Shown: one piece after another, positions 1-10,399 of the stretch
Numbering within the stretch: the first letter of the stretch is position 1
Layout of the letters: each line of letters starts with the position of its first letter
DNA from: Poecilobothrus nobilitatus
Lineage: Eukaryota > Arthropoda > Insecta > Diptera > Dolichopodidae
Direction of reading: 5' to 3'
Assembly (NCBI GenBank): GCA_947095535.1
Contig: OX352772.1
Location: 163,155,162 to 163,219,161, forward strand
Length of the DNA stretch: 64,000 bases
Position numbers and translations under genes: made by a program
Notes under the pieces: model-generated
Database searches by the model: none
What the model saw: only the letters and a program-made list of their open reading frames with translations
What the model was told of the DNA's origin: nothing

Positions 1-633
1 TTTGTTTTTTTAGATTATTCATGTAAAAATTGTAGATATGTATATACTACATACATACATATTACATACATAAATGTACATATTTACATACATATTATGT
101 TCATACATACATACATACATACATATATGTATCATATATATGTATATCTTCAGAAAGCTCATCATTAGACCTTTCAGACATTATTCTCCATAAGTTATTT
201 AGTTAGAAAGACATTATTGAAAATATGAAGGGTAAATTTGAGGGGCTATTTGACCCCATTAATGACGTCATCGCTCAGCCAAATCCCCACCAGACGTGTT
301 TATTCATGTCCAAGCATGTTTGTATAAACGTTTCAAATTGATACGCCACGGGACCTTAAGTAAAGTATAGCTTAATTATTAATCTCACCCGTCCAAAATC
401 CAAATCTCACTTAAATTATATAATACTAAGAAAACTATCGAAAGATGTTAGATTTACTAATAACAAATCAAAATTGTTTTTCATACTTCTAATGTTTTAA
501 TGTATAAAATGACAATTAAATTTATTCACATTTACATTTTCATTAAAATTGTTATTACTATTAATAGATATTTGATTCAAAAGAAGGCATGATTAAATAA
601 GTAAAACAACAAAAGATAAAAAAAAAATAAAAT

Positions 634-1443
634 TTAAACTATTTTACTTAAATCTTCACAATTTAAAATATTTGTTATATTACTGCCTTCTTTTTTCCTA
701 ATGAAAATAGTAGAATTGCTCACCCACAAAAATTTATACTTCAATTTATCTTTCTCTACCTTCACTTTGTTGAACAATTTATGCATGAATGTGGTGAGAG
801 AGTCATTGATATAAATTTTCTTGTTTTTGCATTTTATATTATTATTGCATCATCATTTATATCAATGCTGTTACCAGCGAGAGCGACAATTGCAGGCTGT
901 ACGATGTTAAATGTATGATGAGAATATTTTGCTGAGAATTAACTGTTTTAGAAGAAACTGCTTTTATTTTCATTGTATTTTTTACTTTTTTAACATAGCA
1001 ATTATCCATGCCATCATCTTTGATAATAACACTTAACACATCATTAAAAAGTGAAATTATTTTCTCTTTTACATTAATATAATCTTGAAATCCTAATATA
1101 TCGGCACAGTTTTGTTTCTCTTTCTGCTCCAAAGAATTAATTTTATTTTCAAGAAGATTAATTTTTTGTGTTAGAATTGAATTGTTGTCTTCGAGGCCGA
1201 GCTGTTCATTACTTACAATTACATCTGCAATCAAATTTTGAGTTTTGATAATTTCATAATAGTTTGCAGAGTTATTTCTCCATTATTTTTTGAATATTGT
1301 TGAATTGATATTGTTGTCTGCATTAGTTGTATTATTGGTAAGGTGTCTGTAGTTAGCGATACTCCTTTTAAACAATTATTGCATTTGTATGGTCTCTTAC
1401 TTCGCTCTAAGTATTCTAATTCAATTTTATTAAATTGGCGCAA
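634..1443 (-). pseudogene. ORF1-like protein relic: CxxC finger, coiled coil, FP/L1-ORF1-like C-terminus (X1)
   Basis: Read on the minus strand. It begins MRQFNKIELEYLERSKRPYK, followed by a CNNC pair that suggests one half of a small zinc-binding fold. A heptad-like stretch (NSILTQKINLLENKINSLEQ) follows, predicted coiled coil. The C-terminal part, in another frame at 634-830, contains the pattern IYINDSLTTFMHKLF, then a K/W-rich segment with IFIRKKEG. This resembles the C-terminal domain shared by baculovirus FP-type proteins and insect transposon ORF1 proteins (family knowledge, not searched). Frame changes near 1231 and 857 break the gene. Copies at 34758-35293 and 41025-41830 share the layout. 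The protein would bind nucleic acid in a retrotransposon particle; that role is inferred. Confidence 0.55.
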
Positions 1444-1689
1444 ATTGCATGAACAAAGCTTTTACAAAGTGAAAATTAAATTTTTAAATCAGTTCTATTT
1501 ATTTTAATATTGCACACGACGCAATCCATAATTTAATTAAAAGAGTAATAAATAAAAAAACAACTTCAAAGTAATAAAATTTTCATAAAATTACACTAAT
1601 TTGGAAATTAATAATAATTTTGGCCGAGAGCTAAATATTACGTATGTGTACCAACAACACACAATATGAACTGAGAACGTAGACATTCA

Positions 1690-2310
1690 ATGTGGAGAAC
1701 AATAAAGGGACTTTTTCTAAAGAAACCTAAAAATGACATAAAGGAAGCAACATTTCGTAATAAAAAATGTAGAATTAATTCAGAAATAGCTAATAACTTT
1801 AATAGATATTTTGTTGAAAGTGTAATGAAGAAGACAAAGAAGAAAAGTAAACAAAGCGGTTTTAGATCAAATAAATGTAGAACTTTGAGTTCCACAAAGT
1901 ACGGTACTAGGAGTTTTATTTATACATTAATGAAATAGAAAAAGGTAATATGTATTGCAATATTTGTCGATTATGCTTTGTTTTATGTAGTCGGAAGTTC
2001 AATTAATGAATGTATTTTAAAAATCAAGCAAGATTTAGAAAAATTAAATGAATGGTTTATTAATAACAAATTATAAAGTTAGAAATATAACGATATAACG
2101 ATGTTAAATGCAATTAAACTTTATAATGTAATAGTAAGACCGTATTTTGAATGCTGTTCCTCAATTGTTTTCATGTTTAACTTAGATCCTTATCATAAAC
2201 TGCAAAAATTGCAAAATCGAATTAGAATTATATTAAAGCTAGGCAGGTATTCGCTAAAGTCGTTTATGTTAAATTATGTATATTTTTGAAGAAGAATAAA
2301 GAATTAAACT
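1690..2310 (+). pseudogene. Non-LTR reverse transcriptase relic (X1)
   Basis: The first part reads MWRTIKGLFLKKPKNDIK and continues with IANNFNRYFVESV, typical of the linker between endonuclease and RT in CR1/Jockey-like LINEs. Most of the RT fingers and palm are deleted. Sequence resumes in another frame near 1880 with a GVPQ-like motif, then ends with thumb-type YNVIVRPYFECC and LQKLQNRIRIIL at 2128-2240. The catalytic FxDD box near 1962-1973 reads F-V-D-Y, so the second aspartate is gone. Copy 2 (35539-36343) keeps about 100 bp more of the coding region, showing that copies 1 and 3 carry a further deletion near 2075. Confidence 0.7.
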
Positions 2311-2887
2311 AATAAATAAAAAAATTGTTTAAAGTGAATGAATGTATCCCAAAAATTAAATTTAATGTTTTGATAAAATAAACCAATGTCAGTATATTTA
2401 ACCAACAGACTAGTTTATGTGCAAGATGTACAAAACTATTATTTAAGATGTATTGGGAACTTTAGATTAAGTTAATTTAAGAAAAATAAAACACAGAATA
2501 TGTTAATGTATAATGGATTAAAGTTATTTAATGAATTACCAACTAATTTAAAATAAAAAAAATTTTTTTTCAAAATAATATTAATTCAAAAAATTAATTT
2601 TTAAATGTTAGAAAACAAATTATTTGACGAATGTAAAAATATAATACATATAATAGTAAAAAATTACAAAATAAATAAATATATTGAAAAAAAAACAAAC
2701 AACATAAATGAAGTGCATTAAAATTAATTTTATGTAACTCTTAAGAGAGCGTTATTAATTTAACTTTTTTTCTCAAAACAAATAGGCATATAAATTTTCA
2801 AAATCACTTCAATTTTGTTTTATAACTGAACTATCGCAACAGTTTCTATATCAATCTAAAATTATTCAATCTAAATATTATTTTATT

Positions 2888-3081
2888 TTATACAATTTTT
2901 GTATGCATTTCTCTGCCACATAAATGTGGACAGGAAATTACACAGTCTTTCCTGCTCAGACGTGGCTGTTAATGTCGTAAGGGAGAATAACTCTTACGGC
3001 GTGTGTGGGATTCGAACCCACACTCTCTCAGTATTTACAGCGTATTTTATACGCTCTTACCCACTTGGCCATCGTGGCCCC
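2888..3081 (-). mobile_element. tRNA-derived SINE, ~193 bp (X1 copy)
   Basis: Read on the minus strand it starts with a tRNA-like head. The A box is TGGCCAAGTGG and the B box GGTTCGAATCC; the anticodon stem (AGCGT/ACGCT) and T stem (GTGGG/CCCAC) are perfect, but the acceptor arm does not pair, so it is not a functional tRNA gene. The body folds into three short hairpins: CGTAAG/CTTACG, CAGGAAA/TTTCCTG and CCACAT/ATGTGG. It ends in an A/T-rich tail. Copies 2 and 3 are flanked by a 13-bp direct repeat, ATATTATTTTATT; here the right-hand repeat has lost two bases. Confidence 0.8.
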
Positions 3082-3577
3082 TAATATTTTATTAATTATG
3101 ACGTACATTTTTATGTGCTAAGTGAATTTTTGATTTACATATAAGGTACTTTTTTTGTTATGAATTTTTTTTAATTTTAAGAATCATTATTTAGAAATTT
3201 AATATCATTGTTTTATATACTTAATTATATGCTTTTAAATCATTTTAATAAAATATTTAAAGTTGAAAAACTCAGAAATGTGGACGAGTTACATAAATGA
3301 ACATAATATTAGTATTGTGACAATGTTACGTAATGTTAACTTTAATGTTAATTCACATTGCATTGATATTATGTGAATGTTAATGTAAATGGTTACTCAA
3401 TCACCTCTTTCATACTCATTCATATACTTAATTATTACAATAATAGGAAATGTAATTTAGCATTTCGTTTTATTTTATTATTTATTTATTTGCCTTAATT
3501 TTACTAATTTTACATTTGCAGATTTATATATTAAAGAGCTTACAATCATATGTTTTTATTTGATTTTAACTTTTTAA

Positions 3578-3790
3578 TTATTTTAAATTTAATGTAGAAT
3601 TGAGTAATAGCATATAGAATTGGGCGAAGTTAAAAAAAGAACGGAGTTTTCTATATAGAGGCTCCTGATTGACACTATCAAAAACTTTGAAAAAATTCAA
3701 AAAGAGTAAAATGGTTCCATGCTTTTTATTAATTTCACGGCAGATGTACTGCGTTGCCTGCACAAGTGGATTTGTTTCGATCTTTACTTG
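3578..3790 (-). pseudogene. LINE reverse transcriptase fragment
   Basis: About 60 codons on the minus strand contain TILLFLNFFKVFDSVNQEPL, matching the RT palm pattern FLDFSKAFDSVNH..L of non-LTR retrotransposons. No neighbouring RT motifs remain on either side, so this is an isolated scrap. It is not the same family as the X RT relic next to it, because orientation and sequence differ. Confidence 0.6.
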
Positions 3791-4129
3791 ATATCAACTG
3801 GTGCAATGTGATTTTTATGGATTCACCTCCATCCGTCTTAAATATAAAAAGAAACCCATTTTTTATAAATGTTTTTTATTTATAAGTTGATTCATTTACA
3901 ATATAAACTCTCGTTTATGTAGACACGATTTGTGCCTCTAAGTCTTATGTGTGAAATTTTCAAACGTTTGAAATTCAAGTATTTATTAAAAAAAAAAGCT
4001 TTTGATGAATTAGAAATAAAATTGATAACAATAGATTTATTACTCCAGTACGAAAAATAAAGCCCACACTGTCAACCCTATCAGTAAAACCAATCACTTG
4101 AGAAATTTTTCTGAAGATCACATGAAACT
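3791..4129. other. No gene recognised
   Basis: A/T-rich sequence between two minus-strand retroelement scraps. I see no reading frame, repeat or motif that I can support. Confidence 0.5.
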
Positions 4130-4400
4130 TTTAATTCTCTGAACTTGCAATGCCACTGACAATAAGATCTTTCAAATATAATTGTTCCTCCAACTCGCAA
4201 ACAAGGTCGTTAATTTCTCCTTCAGAAATATTAGCGTTTGAAAATTCAATACGTTGGTTGGTGGTATTGACCACTTTGGTTGTTGGATTGAAATATTCTA
4301 AACATTTCTGGTAAGATCATCAAAATGTATTGTAGATTCAATTACAATTTTATCAGTCAACTCCTTTTCAATACAGTTAATCTTGGCATACAAACATTCT
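4130..4400 (-). pseudogene. Possible errantivirus integrase scrap
   Basis: Minus-strand translation gives a short run (RIEFSNANISEGEINDLVCE) resembling the integrase segment of element F at 48195-48300 (PIDFSNKNIPKEEIENLAEQ). Stops interrupt it on both sides. The match is short and judged by eye, so this may be a distant gypsy-clade integrase remnant or chance. Confidence 0.3.
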
Positions 4401-4639
4401 TACTAAAAGTCATTATAGTAAGTTTTAGTAAATTAAAAAAAACATTACAATCACATTATATTACCATATATTACTAATTACCATAAAAACATAAGATGAT
4501 TTGAAATTTTATTTTTTTTTCTAATTTTGTTGTTCTCTTTATCCTCTATTTTGTATTATATTTTCATGTACGCATTTTATTTTTGTAATTAATCTTACTC
4601 TTGTTTATTTTTTGTTTTTGTGAAAACAAAACAAAGTGG

Positions 4640-4900
4640 TTTTTTTTTGTCTGTTGTAAGCGGATTCATTATTTCCGTACAGTCCCACTCCTAATTCAAT
4701 GTTTCCGTATCCATTCCCTATCCTTTCCTATCCCTACTCCCTAGCCAATATACTGCGTTCGCAGGTAAGGGTTTTATTCCATTATATTGGCTAAAGGGGG
4801 AGGTGGGTTTAGCCAGTAAGAATCTGACACTATCAACGGGGAAATTTTTGGTGTCTTTGGAAGATTCCCACCTCCCTTAAGAAAAAAAAAGAAGGTGAAT
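4640..4900. other. Pyrimidine/purine-rich island with nested hairpins
   Basis: This stretch is clearly less A/T-rich than its surroundings. It starts with a run of CCTATCC-like pyrimidines and continues with a purine block (AAAGGGGGAGGTGGG). In the middle, TAGCCAATATA at 4742-4752 pairs perfectly with TATATTGGCTA at 4783-4793, and a second hairpin (CTGCG/CGCAG, 4753-4764) lies inside the loop. It could be the untranslated end of an unrecognised retroelement. No protein similarity was seen. Confidence 0.4.
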
Positions 4901-5660
4901 TGACAGAAGTTAATATAAAAGTCGAAGGTGAACTAGTAGAAGATGATTTCAAAAAGAAGTGCTATTTGACCATAAATCTTTTAGACTAGGAAGACTTCAG
5001 CTAATACGTTTTACATAATTATAGCTATATCGTTTTATTCAAGTTTTTAATTTTATATAATTTAAACTTTTAAACTTTATAGATTAAGCTCAAAAGTATG
5101 CATTTATATTTTATTTTTTCACACTTTTTTTTTTTAATCAAACTTTATTTTATACTTCCTATAATCTTAAAAATAACTTAACGTTAAAAAAATTGAATGA
5201 AAACGGGTTTTCTTCTTTACATTCTAATTATCATTTAAATTAAATTTGTAATTTTTATGTTATTTTTACCAGAAATTATATATTATATAGATAACTCAAG
5301 TAGAACAAAAAAATTTTCTCTAATTTTATTTTAATTTTAGGCTAGGGCCTCAAAGAAAAAGAAAAACATTGCATTCAAAAAATTAACATATTATATTTGG
5401 CTGTTCTTTCTCATTCTCCATTCTTCAAATTTATTTATTTTATTGTGCTAACGAAAAATGAAACAAGTCACAACACAATACTAAAATGTAAAGGTTTTTT
5501 ATTTATTTAAGATGTTATTTGTATGTGTTAGCGTGTTAATTTTACAATTTTTTTTTCCATTCATAATTCCTATTCAATGAATAGTTTTGATTCTTTTTAT
5601 ATTTTCACTCAGTAAAAAAAAGAACTAGACAAGCAAAAAATTGTTAATGAATGGAAAGTA
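4901..5660. other. A/T-rich sequence without recognised features
   Basis: Long A and T runs, no extended reading frame, no recognisable repeat shared with the rest of the window. Confidence 0.5.
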
Positions 5661-5663
5661 CAG

Positions 5664-6103
5664 CAGGTGCCCAACCTTTTTGACCTAAAGTTACCTTTTA
5701 TTTTCTGAATGAATGGCGATCGACTAAATGAGAAAAATTTGCGTTTTTAGTAAATTTTAATAAATGAAATAAACAAAAATAGTTAAGATTTACAAAAAAA
5801 CATATTTTATTTAATGTGATGATGGACATTGAATATTATCAGCTCTTTTTGAGTAATTGGGTTCGTAATTACTGACAGCCAAACATAAGCAGTCGTCAAG
5901 ATGATTTTCAGTCTTACGTGTACAATATTTATATTTGATATAATTCATATGAGAAAATGACGATTCGCATAAATATGTCGAAGCAAAACATGAATGAACT
6001 CTACGATTGGTATTTTTTACTAACGGATATTTCTCAATGGTAATAAACTTTCATATTTCAAATTGATCTAGCAACTTCAAGCTAATATCGCATTGTAGTT
6101 CAA
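5664..6103 (-). mobile_element. hAT-type DNA transposon, transposase C-terminal end
   Basis: The left end CAGGTGCCCAACCTTTTTG (from 5664) has the form of a hAT terminal inverted repeat. On the minus strand at 5811-6103 a relic frame reads ELQCDISLKLL, then after one stop YPLVKNTNRRVHSCFASTYL, then CESSFSHMNYIKYKY and a C-terminal SNYEPNYSKRADNIQ. This matches the dimerisation region at the C-terminus of hAT transposases of the ZBED5/GTF2IRD2 type (FGSTYLCE.SFS.M...K.K.R). The other end is missing: the sequence switches abruptly to gypsy RT near 6104. One in-frame stop is visible; otherwise about 90 codons are preserved. Confidence 0.7.
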
Positions 6104-7436
6104 TGGATGATGTGTTGGACAAGTTACAGAATGCCAAGATATTCGCCAAGTTAGATTTGGGATTCTTCCACGTGCCAGTTCACCCAGATTCCTGAATATA
6201 TACGTCGTTTGTCACACATTATGGACAATTCGAATTTTTGTATGTACCTTTCGGTACCTCCAATTCCCCTGCTGTATTCTCGAGATATATCTTCGCCATT
6301 TTAAAATATCTACATGGCCGACATCGTGATTCCATTCAAAGACAAAGAAGAGGGTTTCGAAAATTTAAGAAAGGTGCTAGAAATGGCTTCCCTCCATGGG
6401 CTACGAATAAAGTGACAAAAATGTTAGTTTCTGCAAAAGAAGATAGACTTTCTCAAATATGTAATCGAAAAGGGCAGCATAAGACCGTGACCAGAAAAAA
6501 CAATGTCAGTGGCAAACCTTAAAATACCAACCAACGAAATATCACTGCAAAGGGTTTTAGGTCTTACATCGAATTTCAGAAGGTACATACAAGATTATGC
6601 AGTGATCACAAGACCATTGACCGATTTACTGCGAAAGTAAAATAAATTCGAAATTAACGATAAAACGTTACTCGCAATTGAGCGGTTAAAATCCGCTTTC
6701 GTAAAAGAACCACTCTTGAAATTATTTAATCCACATGCTGAAACCGTGGTGCACACAGACGTTTCCTCGCAGGGATATGGCGCCGTGCTAATGCAGAAGG
6801 ATTCAGAAGAGCAATTGTTCCATCCCATTCAGCAATTGTTCCATCCCATTCAGTAATTGTTCCATCCCATTCAGCAATTGTTCCATCCCATTCAGCAATT
6901 GTTCCATCCCATTCAGCAATTGTTCCATCCCATTCAGCAATTGTTCCATCCCATTCAGTTTCACTAAGAGTGGAGAGATGGCCAATGTTCCTTCAAGAAT
7001 TCGACTTCTAAGTCGAGCACAAAGCGGGTTCCAAAATACACCATGTAAACGCGCTAAGCAGTGTTGTTCTGCTTATTCTTGGAGGAATCCATAATTCTTC
7101 TATTGAAACAAGCACAAATCAACGATAAATGGGTGAGAGCAATTAGAACCATTTTGGAAAAGCAAACTACGAAGATTTCTTCCTGAAATACTAAGAAGAC
7201 CCAGGAATATTTCAAAAAATTGTTCTATCCTAGATTGCATTCAAAAGTAGACCAGATTGTGAAAAGTTGTGTGGAATGTATTAATTTTTAAAGTAGACAG
7301 ACAGGAAGGAAGTTCTTCTTACGCCCATCGATAAAGGAGACACCTCTTTAAGTCCCTTCCACATAGATCACATCAGCCCTATGACGGCACCCAACAAAGC
7401 CTATAATTATATCTTCGTCATTGTAGATGCTTTCTT
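6104..7436 (+). pseudogene. Ty3/gypsy element D: RT, RNase H and integrase N-terminus, degraded
   Basis: Plus-strand pol relic in several frames. RT opens with MDDVLDKLQNAKIFAKLDLG and continues with YVPFGTSNSPAVF at 6239-6280. The active-site box at 6313-6324 reads Y-M-A-D instead of Y-x-D-D. The connection region at about 6560-6700 is followed by RNase H (VVHTDVSSQGYGAVLMQKD, 6748-6804). RNase H is then interrupted by a 7-unit minisatellite, after which its end resumes at about 6968-7050. An integrase zinc-binding remnant (KSCVEC, about 7262) leads to the start of the integrase core (YNYIFVIVDAF), where LINE J is inserted. It belongs to the same broad lineage as element E. Gag, protease and 5' LTR are absent. 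Confidence 0.8.
6812..6958 (+). repeat. 21-bp minisatellite, seven units, inside RNase H
   Basis: Seven head-to-tail copies of CAATTGTTCCATCCCATTCAG, with a single C-to-T change at the start of unit 3. Because the period is a multiple of three, the repeat keeps the reading frame and would encode QLFHPIQ over and over. The unit is itself the RNase H segment that precedes the conserved glutamate region; the sequence that should follow it is replaced by the array. Confidence 0.97.
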
Positions 7437-9838
7437 CAATAATGAAACTGTATATGATTTCCGTAATGCTAACTACCAAAGCATTAATAATACTTTATCA
7501 TCTACTAACTGGGACGAACTGTTAGCACAACAGGATATCAACTCACTAACCTCTATCTTTTATTTAAAAACTTTTGAAATCATAAATGTTTTTGTTCGTA
7601 AAATCGGTAAGATTTCAATAAGCCCCAAAGGATAACTTATTGAAAACGTATAAGATACTTGCAAATAAATTCAAGCTGAAAGCTCATACAGCGTATGAAA
7701 ACTATGTCATTATTATAGGCAACAAATTAATTAGTGACCCAAAAAATTTTTCGAATTTGTCAACATAAAACGAAAAATTCTTATTCTTCTCGCCCAAAAA
7801 CAATTTGTTTTTTCCGACAGTTTTCTAAAAGTTTATCATCCAAAAGAAGAATTCGATATCTCTGCTGCTTCTTTATTTAATAGCTCAAATTTGTTAATCT
7901 TAGATCTGTTCTTGCCGAAAATGACATTTTTGAAGCTATTATGAGCCTTGACACAAAGAAGGGTGCTGGATCTGACCTAATCCCTCCACTCTTTTTATAT
8001 AGCTGTGCTCAATATCTAATTACTCCTCTTCATTTCATTTTAAACAGATGGCTTTCTAATGGTGTTTTCCCATATGTGTGGAAATCTTCTCATTTAACTC
8101 CCATCTACAAAAAAGGTGAAAGATTATCAGTAAATTGTCGATAAAATTACTCGTATAATAATAAATGCCAAACTTAACGAACAACAACATGGTTTCAGAA
8201 AAGGTCGTTCCACTACAACGAACCGTATGTTATACAAATCTGAAATACTGAATAAAATGGAGAAAGGATATCAAGTTGATGCAATTTATATTGATTTTAG
8301 CAACGCCTTCGGTGGTATAGATCACTACACTTTGTTAAGCAAACTTACAACTTTTGCTATATCGGGTTCTTTTTTTGCTTGGCTGAACTCTTATTTATCA
8401 GAAAGGACCCAAAACGTTAAATTTCAAGGTATATTGTCCAATTTAATCGAGGTTACTTTTGGTGTACTACAAGGCAGCAATTTAGGGCCACTTTTATTCA
8501 ATATATTTATTTCTGATCTTTCAGAATTTTTGGGTGCCATACCTCACTTTGCGTTTGCTGACGACATAAAAATATACCAAGTCGTAAACGATAGTTCTGA
8601 CGCAGCTTTACTTCAATTAGGTTTATCATCATTACATGATTGCACAACCAACAAATTAGAGCTCAATATTCAGAAATTCAAGGTAATCATTTTAACCCGT
8701 AAACGTTCTTCTTTTGTATACGACTACAAAATAGATAATCTAATACTTGAAAAGATGTTTAGTATTACTTATCTCGGAATTCTACTTGATAGTAAACTTA
8801 ACTTTAATCTGCACTATGACCACTTAATTTCAAGAGCAAATAAAATGTTAGGTTCCACTGAGAAGAGGAAAAGAATTTACTGACTTAGCTGTGAGAAAAA
8901 CTTAATATTGTTCGCTAGTTCGTTCTATATTAGAATACGGTAGCATTATATGGGACCCAGCTTTTCAGGTTCATTCTAACAAAATTGAGTCAATTCAAAA
9001 ACAGTTTCTTCTATTTCCATTAAGAAACCAATATAACCCTTCAGACTTTTTAAACCTTTCTATCTACACAACAAGACTTAAATTCTTAAACATTCTCCCC
9101 TTGTCCTCACAAATATTTTCATCATGTTTTACTTTTGACATTCTAAATAATAATATTGTTATCCAATCTCCTAATGACCAATTTAGGCTTAATGATAGAG
9201 TTAGACAAACAAGATACACGAAATTTTTAATGGAACATAAACACAGTACAGAATACGGAAAAAATTAACTGATAAACAGATGTTGTATTACATTCAATAA
9301 AATCAGTTATCTTTATTCTTCAACAATTTCCAGAAATACCTTCAAAAACACTTTACTTCAACACTTTCTCAATTCACGGACCTCAGACAATTAATTCTAA
9401 TTTTCATAAATTTATTCAAATGTGATATTATAATTTTTTTTGTATTAATTTTCACAAAAAAGTTATTGTAATTTTAATTACATAATAATGTGCATATTAT
9501 ATTCATAATTCTACATTAAGTATTTAAAGTATATTTTGATTATGATATCAAGTTTTTTTTTAGTAGTACGGTTTATTGTTCACATACATATCATTAAAAA
9601 TTATAAAATTTGCTTAAGAGTTTTAGGTTTTTTTTGTAGGTAACCAAGTTTTAAATAAATATTTGTAGATTAAGTTTTAAATAAATTTTTAATATTATAC
9701 ATATTAATTAGTCATTAATAATTGCAATCATATTTCTTGTATTTTTTCAATATCAATGTTATAATGTCTGTTCTTTTTGGTTTTTTTTCAATATTTTATT
9801 TACAAAAACATACCTTGATAAAAAATAAAATAAAATAA
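7437..9838 (+). mobile_element. LINE J, 5'-truncated non-LTR retrotransposon inserted in gypsy D integrase
   Basis: Plus-strand insertion splitting the gypsy D integrase core: host coding stops after VIVDAF at 7435 and resumes with WLYPTKNTGSEAVIDRL at 9849. The 3' end is A/T-rich with an AAAATAAAATAAAATAAAT-type tail. The element contains the end of the endonuclease-RT linker, the RT and the C-terminal thumb/RNA-binding part. It has no ORF1 and no complete endonuclease, as expected of 5' truncation. No target-site duplication could be identified. Confidence 0.8.
7941..9395 (+). pseudogene. Non-LTR reverse transcriptase (LINE J)
   Basis: RT of the Jockey/CR1 group in at least three frames. 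The first block, 7941-8144, contains KKGAGSDLIPPLFL and WKSSHLTPIYKKG, then a frameshift near 8130. The main block, 8227-8883, carries IYIDFSNAFGGIDH, GVLQGSNLGPLLFNIFISDL and the intact catalytic FADDIKIY (8548-8577). It continues through NKLELNIQKFKVI and TYLGILLDSKLNF. After 8883 the thumb continues in another frame (VRSILEYGSIIWDPAF) to a stop near 9395. It is the only RT in this window that keeps its aspartate pair, although the frameshifts still disable the gene. Confidence 0.85.
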
Positions 9839-10347
9839 ATTCACATGGTTGTACCCAACTAAAAACACAGGATCTGAAGCCGTGATAGATAGGTTATGCA
9901 AAAAAGCTATGGTATTTTGGAACCCGGAGAGAATAATTTCAGATAGACGGGCAGCATCTAAGGATTTTAGAAAATACTGTGAAGCAAGGCATTCTACATA
10001 TATCTATAGCGACTGGCGTTCGAATAGCAACGAGATGAAATAAGGAAACAACCGCAAGAAAATATTCACTTCAGCAGGAAAACCGCAGAAGTTTTGATGC
10101 CAAAAGGAAACCAGTGCCCGATTATAAGCTAAATGATCTAGTAGCGATTAAAAGAACTCAATTTTCGAACGAGAAAACTTAACCACGTCAGGTACAACGT
10201 CAAAAAGGTGGAGAATCACGAAGGCCCTCTGGAAACAACAACAACAGAGTTCATAAAAAACTGGGATTCCTCATTCGGGTCGTATGATAACTCAGCATGG
10301 CCGTGTGTTGGAAGTACTACAAGAAGTGGTAAGACGTTCAGTGGCTG
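9839..10347 (+). pseudogene. Gypsy D integrase core and C-terminus
   Basis: Continuation of element D after LINE J. WLYPTKNTGSEAVIDRLCKK and PERIISDRRAASKDF (the second catalytic aspartate region, I-I-S-D) are in one frame to 10041. After frame breaks, DYKLNDLVAIKRTQF (about 10119-10163) and a GP-x-TTTTEF stretch near 10213 mark the GPY/F-type C-terminal module. This is typical of mdg3/mag-like Ty3/gypsy integrases. No 3' LTR was recognised downstream. Confidence 0.75.
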
Positions 10348-10399
10348 ACTTTTCTCATCTGTCCCATAACTAGCAGGTATACTACAATTTAACATCACT

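Larger units (their letters stand above)
1..3430. repeat. Repeat X, copy 1
   Basis: First of three copies of a composite repeat; the others start near 34620 and 40355. It opens with a (TACA)n-type microsatellite at about 41-150 and a more GC-rich patch at 240-370 that contains an AATGACGTCAT motif. It holds an ORF1-like relic on the minus strand, an RT relic on the plus strand and a SINE. Its right edge is set by comparison with copy 3: similarity stops just after a shared CTTTCATACTCATTCATA. The left edge lies outside the window. The opposed reading directions of ORF1 and RT are odd for a LINE and resemble a 5' inversion (twin priming). Confidence 0.8.

Noticed and set aside
3000..3081. Functional tRNA gene
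   Set aside because: A and B boxes and two stems are good, but the acceptor stem does not pair, the sequence sits in a repeated 193-bp unit with a tail, and it is flanked by a 13-bp target duplication: a SINE.
6595..6985. Minus-strand frames with repeated GMEQLLN
   Set aside because: Antisense of the 21-bp minisatellite and RNase H; the plus-strand reading is the gypsy pol relic.
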